Source of the DNA: GCA-2711565 sp963664245
Lineage (GTDB): Bacteria > Bacteroidota > Bacteroidia > Bacteroidales > GCA-2711565
Direction: 5' to 3'
NCBI GenBank assembly: GCA_963664245.1
Contig: OY760934.1
Coordinates: 2,666,001-2,730,000, forward strand
Length of the DNA stretch: 64,000 nt
Part shown: positions 18,150 to 28,397 of the stretch, piece by piece
Numbering within the stretch: position 1 is the stretch's first letter
Layout: the number at the start of each line of letters is the position of its first letter
Made by a program: the position numbers and the translations under genes
Notes under the pieces: generated by a model
Told to the model about the DNA's origin: nothing
Seen by the model: the letters and a program-made list of their open reading frames with translations, nothing else
The model's database searches: none

Positions 18150-20609
18150 TTAACGGCTTTTTCTTCTCAGCCAGGTCAAAAGGAACGCCAGCCCCAGTAA
18201 TGCAGGGATGACTATTTTATACAAGGCTTTGATGAAAGGCACATCTTCTGTCTCCAGGGATATTGCGTTGTCTATCCACGAAGGACGATTAATAGGGACG
18301 GGAGCCTCGTCATAGGATAACCAGCGAAACATGCCGAGAGCCATTCCAAAATTTTGTGCTTCAACTCCTATCCTAAACCTATTAACCCCGTCGTTCGAAA
18401 GACAATCGGCATCGCCAAAAATCATGACCCGTTGTTCTTTATTGGCAGTTCTACGGCTTACAGCTAAACCCGTTGTGAGCGGCCCTGCAATTTCCCCTTT
18501 TTCGGGGTTAAAAACAGGGGTGTCATCAATAAAATCAGTTGTTTGCAGCTCGTTCCAGGAACCTTTACGATTTTTTTCGGCCTTGTCACGCAGCATTTTC
18601 AGCATACGGCTTTCTCCTTTACCTAAGCCAGACATATCTTTTTGTGAGTCATCCTTTTTAAGGTTTCCTTTATCGGAAGCTTCCGACCCGTTTTTAATCG
18701 CATCAGAAACAAGTGTGGGGATGTAGTTAACCCCATCCTGCTCTTGGTACGAAATAGCCACGGTGCCCGGCATTGTAATAACAGCGCCCCAAACCCTTTG
18801 ACGTCCGATGAGAGCAAATTGGTTATTTAAACTTTCACCCTGGGGGCTTACTTCTGCTGTTACCAGGTCCTTTCCAAAATCTTCATTGTGTTCTACCACC
18901 TGCCCGGGTAAAAATTTAACCCCAAAACGTTCAACCAAGGGGTTCATGGCTTCCTGGCGCTTCAGGTCGGCAGCAATAACCAGGTTGCCGCCACGGTCAA
19001 TATAGTCATTCAGGTTTTTCATTTCTTTTTCAGAAAACGCTGTTTTTGACCCGGCAATAACCAGGATATCTATTTCTTGATCTACAGCCTCGCTTAATTC
19101 ACATTCTGTAAGATCATAACCATTGTTTATTAAGGCATTCCTGAATGGTTTTTCCACGGAAATACGGGCATAGCCACGATCGGCAAAACTATTCATGGCC
19201 CTTTCTTCGTGCCCTGTTACAAAACCTGCCAGGGGCAATTCGTCCACTAAATGTTTAAACGCGGCCGTAATTTCTGCTTCATGAGGGTATCTCCACCCGT
19301 CATCAAATACCCGTAAATAGCTCGATTTCCCGTCCTCGGTCGTAATTTTGCATACAAAACGGTTTTCTTCAGATTCAAGGTCAATCTCATCCAGGTAATC
19401 CCTGCCCGGTTTAAATTTTTTAGGGTTTACTTCCCAATTTTCACATAGCTTGTCCCTGATTTCCTCCTGGGTAAGCCCCTTATACTTAACGTTAAACGCT
19501 TTTGATGTTTTGTCGTCGGTTTTACTTATAGGAGGGGCATAATAATATTTATACTTAAATTTCATGTTGGGATAAAACCTGCGATACTTGTCATACCTGC
19601 TCATATCCGATTTTTGCTTAACAGGTGCGCCCAATCCATAATTTTTGTCAAAAAGGTTTACATAAGTTGTGACGGTTACTTTTCCGTTGAGCTTGGATAT
19701 CACCTCCTGGCTGTGTTCGGCTAAGGTATTGGATTTGGTAAATGTTGCATCGTAATATTTCATTAAATAGGGGTTGGTACTAACATAACCAAGCAGTGCC
19801 ACGACTAAAAAAGCCCCGGCGTACCTTGTAAAGGAGACGTATTTAGGGGTTTTCTCGCGGACCCCTTTTAACCGGAATATGGTAAACGCAATGAACAAGC
19901 CGGAAACCAGGATAAAATACAACAGGTCCTCGCTACAGATCATGCCCTTAATAAAGGTTTGTGCCCTTTCGTTCAATGATAACCAATACGTAATATCGCG
20001 TACAAATTCGATATCCTGCCACATAGAGCCAACCCGCGACAGGAAAAAGAAGGTTACAAAGGTGCCCAGGGCGGCCACCATCTGGTAAGAGGTCAGTGAG
20101 GACATAAACAAGCCAATGGCTGCATAAGTGCACATTAGTAAATACATGCCCAACAGGGCCGTAAGTATTGAGGGGAAATCAAAATTATCAATGGTAAAGA
20201 ACCCCAAAATTACCGCCAAAAAAAGCAGGGATATAAACACCAGGGCAATTGCCATCATGGAAACAAATTTCCCAAATACAATTTGTTTATTGGAAACCGG
20301 GGAAGAATATAAAAGTTTTATGGATCCCGAACTGAATTCGGTACTTAACAAACCCATGCTAAGCAAGGGGATGTATAAATATAGATAACCCAGGATGTTC
20401 ATAAACAAGCTCCCATTATCCCGATACAATGCAGATGTTAGGGCCTTAAGCCCTCCAAAGCCTGTTTCCCGGGTAATAATTGCTCCTTCTATCAATGATG
20501 CCATGGTTATCCCGCTTTGAACTGCAAATGCAAGCAAAATCAGCCAGGCAATGGGGGAATAGAACATCTTTTGAAGTTCCATCCGTGCTATTCTAAATAT
20601 CGTCTTCAT
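18150..20609 (-). CDS. GldFG-like ABC permease with periplasmic Gldg domain, copy 2
   Basis: Same architecture as copy 1: ABC-2 permease, extra membrane segment, periplasmic Gldg-type domain and C-terminal anchor. Over long stretches, notably the membrane half, it is identical to copy 1. Differences are clustered in a few blocks: near residues 45-56, about 375-405, about 445-455, and a block before the last membrane segment. Copy 2 also has 11 extra residues near a KGESRMLKMLRDK segment. The ATG at 20609 is chosen as for copy 1. Patchy divergence in the periplasmic domain, with identity elsewhere, suggests recombination with another paralogue or selection on the exposed part. Confidence 0.88.
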   Translation of the reverse strand: MKTIFRIARMELQKMFYSPIAWLILLAFAVQSGITMASLIEGAIITRETGFGGLKALTSALYRDNGSLFMNILGYLYLYIPLLSMGLLSTEFSSGSIKLLYSSPVSNKQIVFGKFVSMMAIALVFISLLFLAVILGFFTIDNFDFPSILTALLGMYLLMCTYAAIGLFMSSLTSYQMVAALGTFVTFFFLSRVGSMWQDIEFVRDITYWLSLNERAQTFIKGMICSEDLLYFILVSGLFIAFTIFRLKGVREKTPKYVSFTRYAGAFLVVALLGYVSTNPYLMKYYDATFTKSNTLAEHSQEVISKLNGKVTVTTYVNLFDKNYGLGAPVKQKSDMSRYDKYRRFYPNMKFKYKYYYAPPISKTDDKTSKAFNVKYKGLTQEEIRDKLCENWEVNPKKFKPGRDYLDEIDLESEENRFVCKITTEDGKSSYLRVFDDGWRYPHEAEITAAFKHLVDELPLAGFVTGHEERAMNSFADRGYARISVEKPFRNALINNGYDLTECELSEAVDQEIDILVIAGSKTAFSEKEMKNLNDYIDRGGNLVIAADLKRQEAMNPLVERFGVKFLPGQVVEHNEDFGKDLVTAEVSPQGESLNNQFALIGRQRVWGAVITMPGTVAISYQEQDGVNYIPTLVSDAIKNGSEASDKGNLKKDDSQKDMSGLGKGESRMLKMLRDKAEKNRKGSWNELQTTDFIDDTPVFNPEKGEIAGPLTTGLAVSRRTANKEQRVMIFGDADCLSNDGVNRFRIGVEAQNFGMALGMFRWLSYDEAPVPINRPSWIDNAISLETEDVPFIKALYKIVIPALLGLAFLLTWLRRKSR

Positions 20610-20613
20610 ATCG

Positions 20614-21543
20614 CTAATTTTTATTGTTTTTCGACAATGCGGAGAACACATCGTTCAATGAACTTTTTTCTGCCCGGATTTCATCCAGGTTCCAGTTATG
20701 TTTTACGCTTTCCTGGACAATGCGCCCGGTGGCCCCGTTCAGGTCGGCAAATTTTAAACGGTAATCCGGGCCGCCCAGCTCTTCCACGCTTTCGAGGCCC
20801 TCTATCTTCATCAGATCATCAATGGGAGGCATCTCCAATAGGCGGACAAAAATGGTGTTCGGGCTTAAGTAGTTGTCAAATTCTTCGGTCCTGCCCATGA
20901 AAACCATTTTCCCGTGTTCGATCATCAGGATATGGTCGCAAATAGCATGGACCTCGGTAAGGATGTGGGTGGACAACAAGACCGCCCGATCTTCGGCTAT
21001 TTCTTTTATTAAACCACGGATTTCTATAATCTGGTTCGGGTCCAAACCATTGGTGGGTTCATCCAGGATGATAAAAGCCGGTTTATGGATGATCGCCTGG
21101 GCAATCCCTACACGCTGCTGGTAGCCCCCGGATAAGTTTTTTAACAATCTTTTTCTGAAATGGGTGATGGCACATTTTTCCATCACTTCTTCCACGGCTT
21201 TTTTAATTTCTTTTTCGGGGATCATGCGTAAGTACGCACAATTGGTCAGGTATTCTTCTACCGTTGTATCGGTATACAAGGGGGGTTTTTGCGGCAGGAA
21301 GCCGATTTGTTTTTTGGCCCCGATAGGGTCTTTTGACAAATTAATGCCATTGATATAAACATTGCCCTGGGTTTGTTTCAGCACCCCGCTCATGATGTTC
21401 ATGGTGGTGGACTTGCCCGCCCCGTTGGAACCCAGCAAGCCGTAAATGCCCTTGCCGGGTATCTCGAAACTCACATCCTTGACCGCCCATTGTACACTGT
21501 AACGGTGGGAGAGGTTTTCTACACTTACTAATGGATCTTTCAT
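20614..21543 (-). CDS. GldA-like ABC transporter ATP-binding protein, copy 2
   Basis: This 309-residue protein is predicted to be identical to copy 1 (16801-17730), with all ABC motifs intact. The identity extends upstream of the start through 21633 (matching 17820 in copy 1). There the two copies diverge within a short stretch that still shares GAACCAGGTTTA. As the first gene after SusD in transcription order, it may be read from the susCD transcript or from its own start region. Confidence 0.93.
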   Translation of the reverse strand: MKDPLVSVENLSHRYSVQWAVKDVSFEIPGKGIYGLLGSNGAGKSTTMNIMSGVLKQTQGNVYINGINLSKDPIGAKKQIGFLPQKPPLYTDTTVEEYLTNCAYLRMIPEKEIKKAVEEVMEKCAITHFRKRLLKNLSGGYQQRVGIAQAIIHKPAFIILDEPTNGLDPNQIIEIRGLIKEIAEDRAVLLSTHILTEVHAICDHILMIEHGKMVFMGRTEEFDNYLSPNTIFVRLLEMPPIDDLMKIEGLESVEELGGPDYRLKFADLNGATGRIVQESVKHNWNLDEIRAEKSSLNDVFSALSKNNKN

Positions 21544-21670
21544 AATATCCTTCCTTCACTTAATCTTGTTAAACATTTTGTTTCTTACTCCTTTTGGTGA
21601 CAAGGCAATGGGATTTTTTCAGGTTAGCTCCCGAGCCATTAAAAAATTTTAATGAACCAGGTTTAGTATT

Positions 21671-21707
21671 TTAGGGAGCTGCCCTGAAAATACGGGCAGC
21701 TCCTTAA
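21671..21707. terminator. Strong hairpin between susD and the ABC genes
   Basis: GGAGCTGCCC (21675-21684) and GGGCAGCTCC (21694-21703) form a perfect 10-bp GC-rich stem, extended by A/T and G-T pairs, with a 9-nt loop. It lies 45 bp past the SusD stop in minus-strand order. The flanks are AT-rich but without a clean T-run. It may be a partial terminator or mRNA 3'-end structure, separating susCD expression from the downstream ABC genes. Confidence 0.5.
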
Positions 21708-21751
21708 ACTATTTTAAGCTGTTTTTTAGGGATTAATTATCATCTTGCAAT

Positions 21752-23215
21752 TTACTCCTCATCCCATTCATTTTGCTCCCAGTCTGGGTTGAAATACATT
21801 ATCCGCGTGGGGATTTGTAAGGTATATTTATTACTGCCCGCAGGTAAAGTGGCTACTATATTGCCTTCGCCATCATACCTGTAAACCGTTTCCATCCGGC
21901 CCTCGGCATCTAAGCGCCGCATATCAAACCAGCGAAACCCGCAAAAAGCAAGTTCAAACGTCCGTTCGGTCAATACTTTTTGCAAGACCTCTTCTTGTAC
22001 CGTTGATTCAAATTTTTCGTATTCATAGAAGAAGGCAGTATCCAAAGGAGTAGTCCCATCTGAATCATATCTTATACTATCTATTATAAATTCAGGGAAA
22101 CGTTTTTGACGAAGTAAATCTAACTGGTCGCAGGCTTCCGGTAAATCGTTTGCCCGTGCAGCAGCCTCGGCAAGGATCAATCGCATTTCGGGCACGGAGG
22201 TCCCCCAATTGCCGGGATAGGCAAAAACAGACGATGTGCCGGAACAATATCTTGCTTGGCCCCTTGTTAAAAAGTTGTAGTCGGAAAAGCTTTTATAAAA
22301 AAAGTTCAGGCGCAGATCCGTTGTATCAAAGGAGCGGAGAAAAGAAAGGGTTGGGTAATACTGAAGAATAGGATCTATAGGAAGCCGGGCAAAAATAACA
22401 TCTGATCTTGTGATTATATGAGGGATATCTGCCCTGCTGGACATTACCGTATAATCCAATACCTCATTGGGGCCGTTATCGAGTGCCAGTTGGGCATTTT
22501 GGGCAGCATTGGTATAATCGCCCATGTACAGGTAGACCCTGGCCAGCATACTGTATGCTGCTGCCACACTGCCGCGGAAACGGTTGTCGCTGTTATCTTC
22601 CGGTAAACCAGAAACAGCGTTGGTAAGATCCTCGATAATGTGATTATAAATTTCCTGTATCGTACTGCGGTCCGGTACATCGTCTTCTAAATCATTAGAG
22701 GTTACAAAAGGCACGGCCAGATCCTGGTCCGCGGTGCTTGCATCATAAGGTTTACCATACAGGTTTACCAGGTAAAGGTATTCAAAGGCCCTGCCAAGCA
22801 GTGCTTCTGCTTTCAGGCTTGCTTTTTCTTCTTCCGTACCTGTTGCTTCATCAATCCCTACCAGTACCGTATTTAAATAATAAATATTAGTATAATGGTC
22901 ACTCCAGAAATAAGGATCATCATCCAAATCCACAGTAAATTGTTTCTGCCAGGTATATACCCATTCTGAAGTATATTGCAATGGATCCGAAAGACCCACA
23001 TCATCCACGTCATCTCCCAGGTAATTCAAATCATCAGGAATAGGCATGTGAAGTGTATTTAACCATTCTTCATAATCCGTTACCGTTTCAAGTAACTGCT
23101 TTCCTTTAGGCTGCACATCGAGGAATTTATCGCAGGAAATGAATACAAATGCAATAAACACAAGCAGCATAAACCATTTATATATATATTTTTTCATTGT
23201 TTTTATTCCTTTCAT
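21752..23215 (-). CDS. SusD/RagB-family outer-membrane lipoprotein (locus 1)
   Basis: The 487-residue protein has a lipoprotein signal ending FVFISC (Cys28 from the ATG at 23215). A second ATG at 23197 may be the real start. Mature SusD-like sequence follows (CDKFLDVQPKGKQ, the TPR-rich middle with AYSMLARVYLYMGDYTNAAQNAQLAL, and the C-terminal LTERTFELAFCGFRWFDMRRL motif). SusD proteins sit on the outer surface and close over the SusC channel to capture oligosaccharides or peptides. The gene lies 12 bp after SusC on the same strand. No glycoside hydrolase is nearby, so a glycan substrate is not indicated. Confidence 0.93.
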   Translation of the reverse strand: MKGIKTMKKYIYKWFMLLVFIAFVFISCDKFLDVQPKGKQLLETVTDYEEWLNTLHMPIPDDLNYLGDDVDDVGLSDPLQYTSEWVYTWQKQFTVDLDDDPYFWSDHYTNIYYLNTVLVGIDEATGTEEEKASLKAEALLGRAFEYLYLVNLYGKPYDASTADQDLAVPFVTSNDLEDDVPDRSTIQEIYNHIIEDLTNAVSGLPEDNSDNRFRGSVAAAYSMLARVYLYMGDYTNAAQNAQLALDNGPNEVLDYTVMSSRADIPHIITRSDVIFARLPIDPILQYYPTLSFLRSFDTTDLRLNFFYKSFSDYNFLTRGQARYCSGTSSVFAYPGNWGTSVPEMRLILAEAAARANDLPEACDQLDLLRQKRFPEFIIDSIRYDSDGTTPLDTAFFYEYEKFESTVQEEVLQKVLTERTFELAFCGFRWFDMRRLDAEGRMETVYRYDGEGNIVATLPAGSNKYTLQIPTRIMYFNPDWEQNEWDEE

Positions 23216-23227
23216 TTTTTATAAAAA

Positions 23228-26200
23228 TTAAAAATTAATATGGAGGGCAAATGAATAAGTCGGAGTGACGTAGGATTTTGCATAAGTCCCGGCGGCCATA
23301 CTGTAATTGTATTTGTTAAATGCTACCGTGTATACATTATGCGCCTGCGCCCTCACTTCAAGGTTTGATATCCCGTTTTTTTTCAGCCATTTACTGTTCC
23401 GGAAACTATAAGCCGCTGTAATATCCCCCAGGGTTAGGTACGCCCCATTTACCGTCTGTTTATCCGTATACATTAAGTAGCTGAGTTGCTCAACATCCGA
23501 TGGCAATACATCCGGATCGGCTTCATCTCCTGCCTGCATCCAGTAATTAGTGGCTCCTTCCAACGGGCGTGCACCTAACAGTGGATTTGCACTAGACACC
23601 GGAACTTTTACTTTAAAGCCCCCGCAAAAATTGAGCATGCAATACATGTAAAAGTTCCCGATATCCACCCGGTTGCTCAAACCAATGGTATAGGTAGGTA
23701 AAGTGCTCCCGGCATAATCAATATCATCCAGCCCCTGATTATCTTCGCCCAATTTTTTAATATTGCCGTCTTTATCATAGATCAATACTTCCCCGGTATC
23801 ATCCAAACCGGCATAACGGTAGGCAAAAAGCGCACTTATAGAATATCCTGGCAGGTAACTGGTCCTCCCAAAACTATAAGAAGAAGCATAGAATCTAGGA
23901 TCTGTATCATTATATACTTCCAATACTTTACTGCTATTGTGTGAGAAAACAAGGCCGGTGTTCCAGTTAAAACTTTTACGGGTAATCCAGTCGGCATGCA
24001 GGGTAATTTCCAATCCGCTATTGCGAAGACTTGCCTGGTTCTGCTTGGCCGTACTTCCTCCTTTTGTATTGTCCATTTCCATCGTAGCCAGCGCATCGGT
24101 AGTTTTCTTGGTGTAATACTCAATGCTACCGTTAATGTTTTTAAAAACAGTAAAATCCAAACCGACATTGTAAGTAGCAACTTGTTCCCAACGCAACCCA
24201 CTGTTGGCATAAGAATAAAGAGTCAGGTTATCAACACGTGGGCTGATATCTGATACTGATGCTTTGGAGCCGTAGTAAAAATAACTATCCGAAGCAATCA
24301 CCTCTGGTAAAACATTTTTGGCCACATTGCCGGTAAACCCATAAGCCATCTTAAGCTTTAAAGACTTTACCCACGCTACATCCTGCATAAATTTTTCTTT
24401 GTGGATGTTCCAGGCCGCCCCTACCGACCATAAAGGTTTGTATTTGTATTTGGGGTTGGTACCAAACAGGTTCGTTTGGTCAATACGAAAGCTTCCCGTA
24501 AAGGAATATTTCCCTTTATAAGCATATACCGCATTGGAATAAATAGAAATATAATGGTTTTTTACATATCCCTGGTTAAACAGACTGCTATACGACAAAG
24601 AGGAACCATAAGGCAAAATGCTTGAGGAATAGAGTCCTGTTTCAAATAAAGTAAGGTCGACAGACTGGGTGAATAAATTCACGTCATCATAGCCAAAATA
24701 AGAGGCCGTGTTTGACGTGGAAATTGTCTCCTTTATTTCTCCTCCAAAAATGAGGTTAAGGGAATGATCGTTGTTGATCTGTTTATCATAGTTTAACTGG
24801 GCACGTAAGGCATAATTTTCGCTACTGCTTTTACTTTCCTTTAAAAAGTCGCCCATGGGGACATTATAAGTATATGCGCCACTCCCTGCGGATTCAGCAT
24901 AATAGTTAACATACTGGTGGACCACCGATGAATTTTCACTGGCAAGGTACCTGCTATCCGTACGTGAATTTTCATAAACCCCGCCAAAAGTAACATTAAA
25001 GCCTTTACCCAGGTCATAAAGGAAATCAGCGGTAATGCGGTTAAGAAGAGTAGTGGTTTTAGTGCTAATCTCATTTATATCTACCAGGGGATAATACATA
25101 TTGTCATATAGTCCGATTGACATCAGGTAATCATTATAATAAGAGGTTGCACCCGACGACATGCTACTTAAATAAAGGGGGGTTCCGTCCTCATCTTCAA
25201 AACGCTCATAAGGATATATACTACTAATATTGGGTACGGGTGCCGAATTTTTCTTTGACTTCTGGAAATCAGTGGTCAGTCTTAATGAAAAACGATCGGA
25301 AAATTTCATGGTAGCACGCCCGGAAAGCTTAAGGCTGTTATTATTGTTCATTATTTGGTTTGTTTTACCATGGCTATAATTGGCAGTAAGGTAATAAAGG
25401 AGTTTTTCGTTCCCCCCGGAAACATCCAGGTTATAGGTTTGGGTAACAGCTGTACGTTCAAACAAGCGGCTATAATCATCCGCATTGTAGTATGAACCCA
25501 GTGCTGCATATTGCGCCTCGGCTTCTTCTGCTGGAATTGCACCGGCAGCCTCCTGGGCTATTAACATCCCCAAGTCATCCATTGAAAAAAGCATCGCCAG
25601 AGATGGATTTGTCAGAAAAGACCAATAATAAGAGGGATAGGGATTATGATCCCGGCGGTAATTAATAAGGATATTGGAACCATCTTTATCCCAGCGGTAA
25701 CGGTCATAATTTTCTTTGGGGGTAAAACTTGCTGTTGTACGGAAATTAACCCTTAGGTCACCTTCTTTAGCTTTTTTCCGCTCAATTACAATTACCCCAT
25801 TTGATGCACGGACACCGTATACTGTTGCTGCAGCGGCATCTTTTAAAACCGTAACCGATTCTATTTCGTTGGGATTAATCATATCCAAAGTGAGTTCGGT
25901 AGGATAACCATCGATCACAATTAACGGGTCCCTTTCTCCCAATATGGTAGAAATACCACGGATATGGAATAAACTATTGCCTTCAAATTCTATATCGTTA
26001 TTGATAAGCAAACCGGGGATCTTGTTTACAAGGCCCGTCAAAAAATCGGTGGTGTTAATACGGGTATCGTATTCTTTTACCTGCATTGTAGCAATACTTC
26101 CGGTGCTTTGTTCCGGTTTGATTTTTTGGTAACCGGTACTTATTACAGCTACTTCGCCCAGTTCTGTCACGGCTTCCTGCATCACCACATTAATTTCCGT

Positions 26201-26770
26201 GTTTTCAGGAGAAACAGAAATTTCCTGTTTGTGGAAACCCATGAAAGTAAAAACCAAAACCGTAGCTTCAGGAACTTTAATGGCATAATTTCCATTGGCA
26301 TCAGTAGTAGTTCCTTTAGTTGTACCTTTAATTAAAACGGTAGCACCGGATAAAGGGTTGCCATCTTTGTCGGTCACACGGCCAGATATGTTAACAAACT
26401 TCTCGCTTTTGTTCGAAGCAGCGTCTTTTTTGGAAATGGCAATATAGTCTTCTGAAATGGTATAGGTTAAGTCGGTGCCCTGCAGTATGGCTTTCATAAC
26501 TTCATGAATACCGGCATCTTTTAGTTTTAAGCTTACTTTCATTCCGGGATTCATGTCGGAGCTTTCATAAATAACGATAAACCCACTTTGTTTCCGTATA
26601 TCATTAAAGACCTCGGAAACCTTCCGGTTTTCACAGTTCAAATTGATCTTTACCTGGGAATAGCCTCCAACCATGCATACAAGAAATAAGAGTGTTAGTT
26701 TCATACGCAAAAACTTAATTTTGCGAGTCTCCCGGATAGGAAAAGCATTCATTGTTGGTTTTAATTTCAT
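23228..26770 (-). CDS. SusC/RagA TonB-dependent outer-membrane transporter (locus 1)
   Basis: The 1180-residue protein shows, in order, a signal segment, an STN (secretin/TonB short N-terminal) domain near residues 42-115, and a carboxypeptidase-regulatory-like beta-sandwich (ISGRVTDKDGNPLSGATVLIKGT). A plug domain follows (VLKDAAAATVYGVRASNGVIVI) and then a 22-strand barrel ending in an aromatic C-terminus (YSFALHINF). The STN domain means it can signal to an anti-sigma factor, and a FecR-type protein and ECF sigma factor are encoded directly upstream. The N-terminus is long; translation may begin at a later Met nearer MKLTLLFLVCMV. It forms the importer with the SusD at 21752. Confidence 0.93.
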   Translation of the reverse strand: MKLKPTMNAFPIRETRKIKFLRMKLTLLFLVCMVGGYSQVKINLNCENRKVSEVFNDIRKQSGFIVIYESSDMNPGMKVSLKLKDAGIHEVMKAILQGTDLTYTISEDYIAISKKDAASNKSEKFVNISGRVTDKDGNPLSGATVLIKGTTKGTTTDANGNYAIKVPEATVLVFTFMGFHKQEISVSPENTEINVVMQEAVTELGEVAVISTGYQKIKPEQSTGSIATMQVKEYDTRINTTDFLTGLVNKIPGLLINNDIEFEGNSLFHIRGISTILGERDPLIVIDGYPTELTLDMINPNEIESVTVLKDAAAATVYGVRASNGVIVIERKKAKEGDLRVNFRTTASFTPKENYDRYRWDKDGSNILINYRRDHNPYPSYYWSFLTNPSLAMLFSMDDLGMLIAQEAAGAIPAEEAEAQYAALGSYYNADDYSRLFERTAVTQTYNLDVSGGNEKLLYYLTANYSHGKTNQIMNNNNSLKLSGRATMKFSDRFSLRLTTDFQKSKKNSAPVPNISSIYPYERFEDEDGTPLYLSSMSSGATSYYNDYLMSIGLYDNMYYPLVDINEISTKTTTLLNRITADFLYDLGKGFNVTFGGVYENSRTDSRYLASENSSVVHQYVNYYAESAGSGAYTYNVPMGDFLKESKSSSENYALRAQLNYDKQINNDHSLNLIFGGEIKETISTSNTASYFGYDDVNLFTQSVDLTLFETGLYSSSILPYGSSLSYSSLFNQGYVKNHYISIYSNAVYAYKGKYSFTGSFRIDQTNLFGTNPKYKYKPLWSVGAAWNIHKEKFMQDVAWVKSLKLKMAYGFTGNVAKNVLPEVIASDSYFYYGSKASVSDISPRVDNLTLYSYANSGLRWEQVATYNVGLDFTVFKNINGSIEYYTKKTTDALATMEMDNTKGGSTAKQNQASLRNSGLEITLHADWITRKSFNWNTGLVFSHNSSKVLEVYNDTDPRFYASSYSFGRTSYLPGYSISALFAYRYAGLDDTGEVLIYDKDGNIKKLGEDNQGLDDIDYAGSTLPTYTIGLSNRVDIGNFYMYCMLNFCGGFKVKVPVSSANPLLGARPLEGATNYWMQAGDEADPDVLPSDVEQLSYLMYTDKQTVNGAYLTLGDITAAYSFRNSKWLKKNGISNLEVRAQAHNVYTVAFNKYNYSMAAGTYAKSYVTPTYSFALHINF

Positions 26771-26799
26771 AACTTTGTTTTTAGTTTTTAATTTATTTT

Positions 26800-26881
26800 A
26801 ATGCCTGAGCGTTTTTGAATGCTCCGGGCATTGATTAGATTTTGACAAACCGGTTCCGCCTCCCCGCGGGATCGGTTTTTT
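26800..26881. promoter_or_regulatory. Two hairpins between fecR and susC (locus 1)
   Basis: AACCGGTTCCGC (26848-26859) pairs with GCGGGATCGGTT (26866-26877), with one mismatch and one G-T pair. AATGCCTGAGC (26801 region) pairs with GCTCCGGGCATT (26821-26832), with a small bulge. Both lie in the 209-bp spacer between FecR and SusC. On the plus strand the first is followed by a T-run, but no gene reads that way. On the minus strand they would fold in the susC leader or end the sigma-fecR message. Confidence 0.45.
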
Positions 26882-26979
26882 AGTTTGATGTTTATTTTTC
26901 TTTTTTTGTATTCCTCCTTTCTTTTAGTTGTCATTCGCTGGCTTATATGTCTATTGAATGACCATTCTTTGTTCCCATT

Positions 26980-28200
26980 TTATTTTCTTTCCGTTATTAC
27001 TATAACATTATTATCTGTCAGTTTATAATCAATATGGTTTGTTTCTTTTAGTACGTCAAGTATAGCTGCGAGAGGTTTGTCCTTTTTCACGGCCCCGTTA
27101 AAATTTATGCTTTTTAAGGCTTTGTCTTCAAAAACAAAATCAATCGTGTACCAACGCCTTAATTGTCGTGTAAGTTCGGAAAGGGATGCATTTTCAAAGT
27201 TGAAAATACCGTCTTTCCAAAGGATACAGCGTTCGGTATCTACGTTTTCTACCGTCAGGTTTCCTTTGTTATCTATGCGAGCCTGCTCACCGGGAGTTAA
27301 GACTAGAGGACGAAAAGACGAAAGAAGGGAATCGAAGGGTGACGGATTAATTTGGACAGAGCCTTCAACCAATGTAGTTTTTATGCTGTTTTCGTCTTCG
27401 TAGGCATTGATGTTGAATTGGGTACCGAGGACTTTTACTTGAGCTTTGTCATTTATATTTACAATAAAAGGTTTGCTTTCATTTTTTGCAATTTCAAAGT
27501 AAGCCTCTCCTTTAAGTTTTACCTGTCGCTTTGTCCCAGAGAAATTTGCAGGGAACTCAAATTTTGTATTGGAGTTTAACCAGACTTTGGTGCCATCGGA
27601 AAGAGTAAGCTGATATTCTCCACCCCTTGGTATAACCAAGATGTTGGGTTGTTGGGAGTTTTCTTCCTCATTAAGGGAAGTAATTTGGGTATTATATTCC
27701 AATTTACCCTCTTCTATTTTTAAAATTGCTGTGTTTTCCTGTTGAGCAATGGTTCCGTTTTGAATACTATCCAAAGTAATTCGGGAACCATCCGCCAGTA
27801 CGAGAGTGGCTTTAGAAGAGCCGGGTTGTATTGCTTCCAGGCGAGCCCGCTTTTCAGAAGCGATTTGTTTATTGTTCTGGTCAATAAAATAATATACCGT
27901 GGTTCCCAACATGAGCGGTAGTAAAATTGCGGCGGCATACTTCCACAGACCCAGGCGTAGTTTCCTGACCTTTACCGAAGAAGTTTGTTGGTCAATAATG
28001 GCCCAGGCTTTTTGCTTGTCGATTTTTGGTGCCAGCGAAGTATCTTTAGCCAGTACTAATATTTTTAATATTTTACGAAAGCTTTTTTTATGGTCTTTTG
28101 ATTGAACCAGCCAGTCATTCAGCAGCTTTTCTTCTTCCATTGAAGAAGTTTTGTTAAAGCTGTTGATTATCGCATTTAGGATTTCCCGGTGGTGTTCCAT
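26980..28200 (-). CDS. FecR-family anti-sigma factor (locus 1)
   Basis: The 406-residue protein has a cytoplasmic N-terminal part of about 85 residues and one membrane segment (WKYAAAILLPLMLGTTVYYFI). A periplasmic FecR domain follows, with the typical GGEYQLTLSDGTKVWLNSNTK and GEAYFEIAKNESKPF stretches. A C-terminal STN-interacting DUF4974-type domain (LTRQLRRWYTIDFVFEDKAL) ends the protein. It should hold the adjacent sigma factor inactive until the SusC STN domain signals substrate binding. It lies 197 bp downstream of the sigma gene. Confidence 0.92.
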   Translation of the reverse strand: MEHHREILNAIINSFNKTSSMEEEKLLNDWLVQSKDHKKSFRKILKILVLAKDTSLAPKIDKQKAWAIIDQQTSSVKVRKLRLGLWKYAAAILLPLMLGTTVYYFIDQNNKQIASEKRARLEAIQPGSSKATLVLADGSRITLDSIQNGTIAQQENTAILKIEEGKLEYNTQITSLNEEENSQQPNILVIPRGGEYQLTLSDGTKVWLNSNTKFEFPANFSGTKRQVKLKGEAYFEIAKNESKPFIVNINDKAQVKVLGTQFNINAYEDENSIKTTLVEGSVQINPSPFDSLLSSFRPLVLTPGEQARIDNKGNLTVENVDTERCILWKDGIFNFENASLSELTRQLRRWYTIDFVFEDKALKSINFNGAVKKDKPLAAILDVLKETNHIDYKLTDNNVIVITERK

Positions 28201-28397
28201 TTTTTCAGTTTTTGGGTTTTAGCTACCGGATGAAAAATTGTATGCTGTAATGTGTGGCATCTGATAGCTAAGGTCTTGTTTACATGCTTTAATTTACTGA
28301 TTTTTTTTAGATTATAGCATCTGAAATCTTCCTAAAAAGATATTTTTCCAACTAAAAAGTAGACACGGTTTTTTTTAAAATGGGTGGAAAAAAGAAA

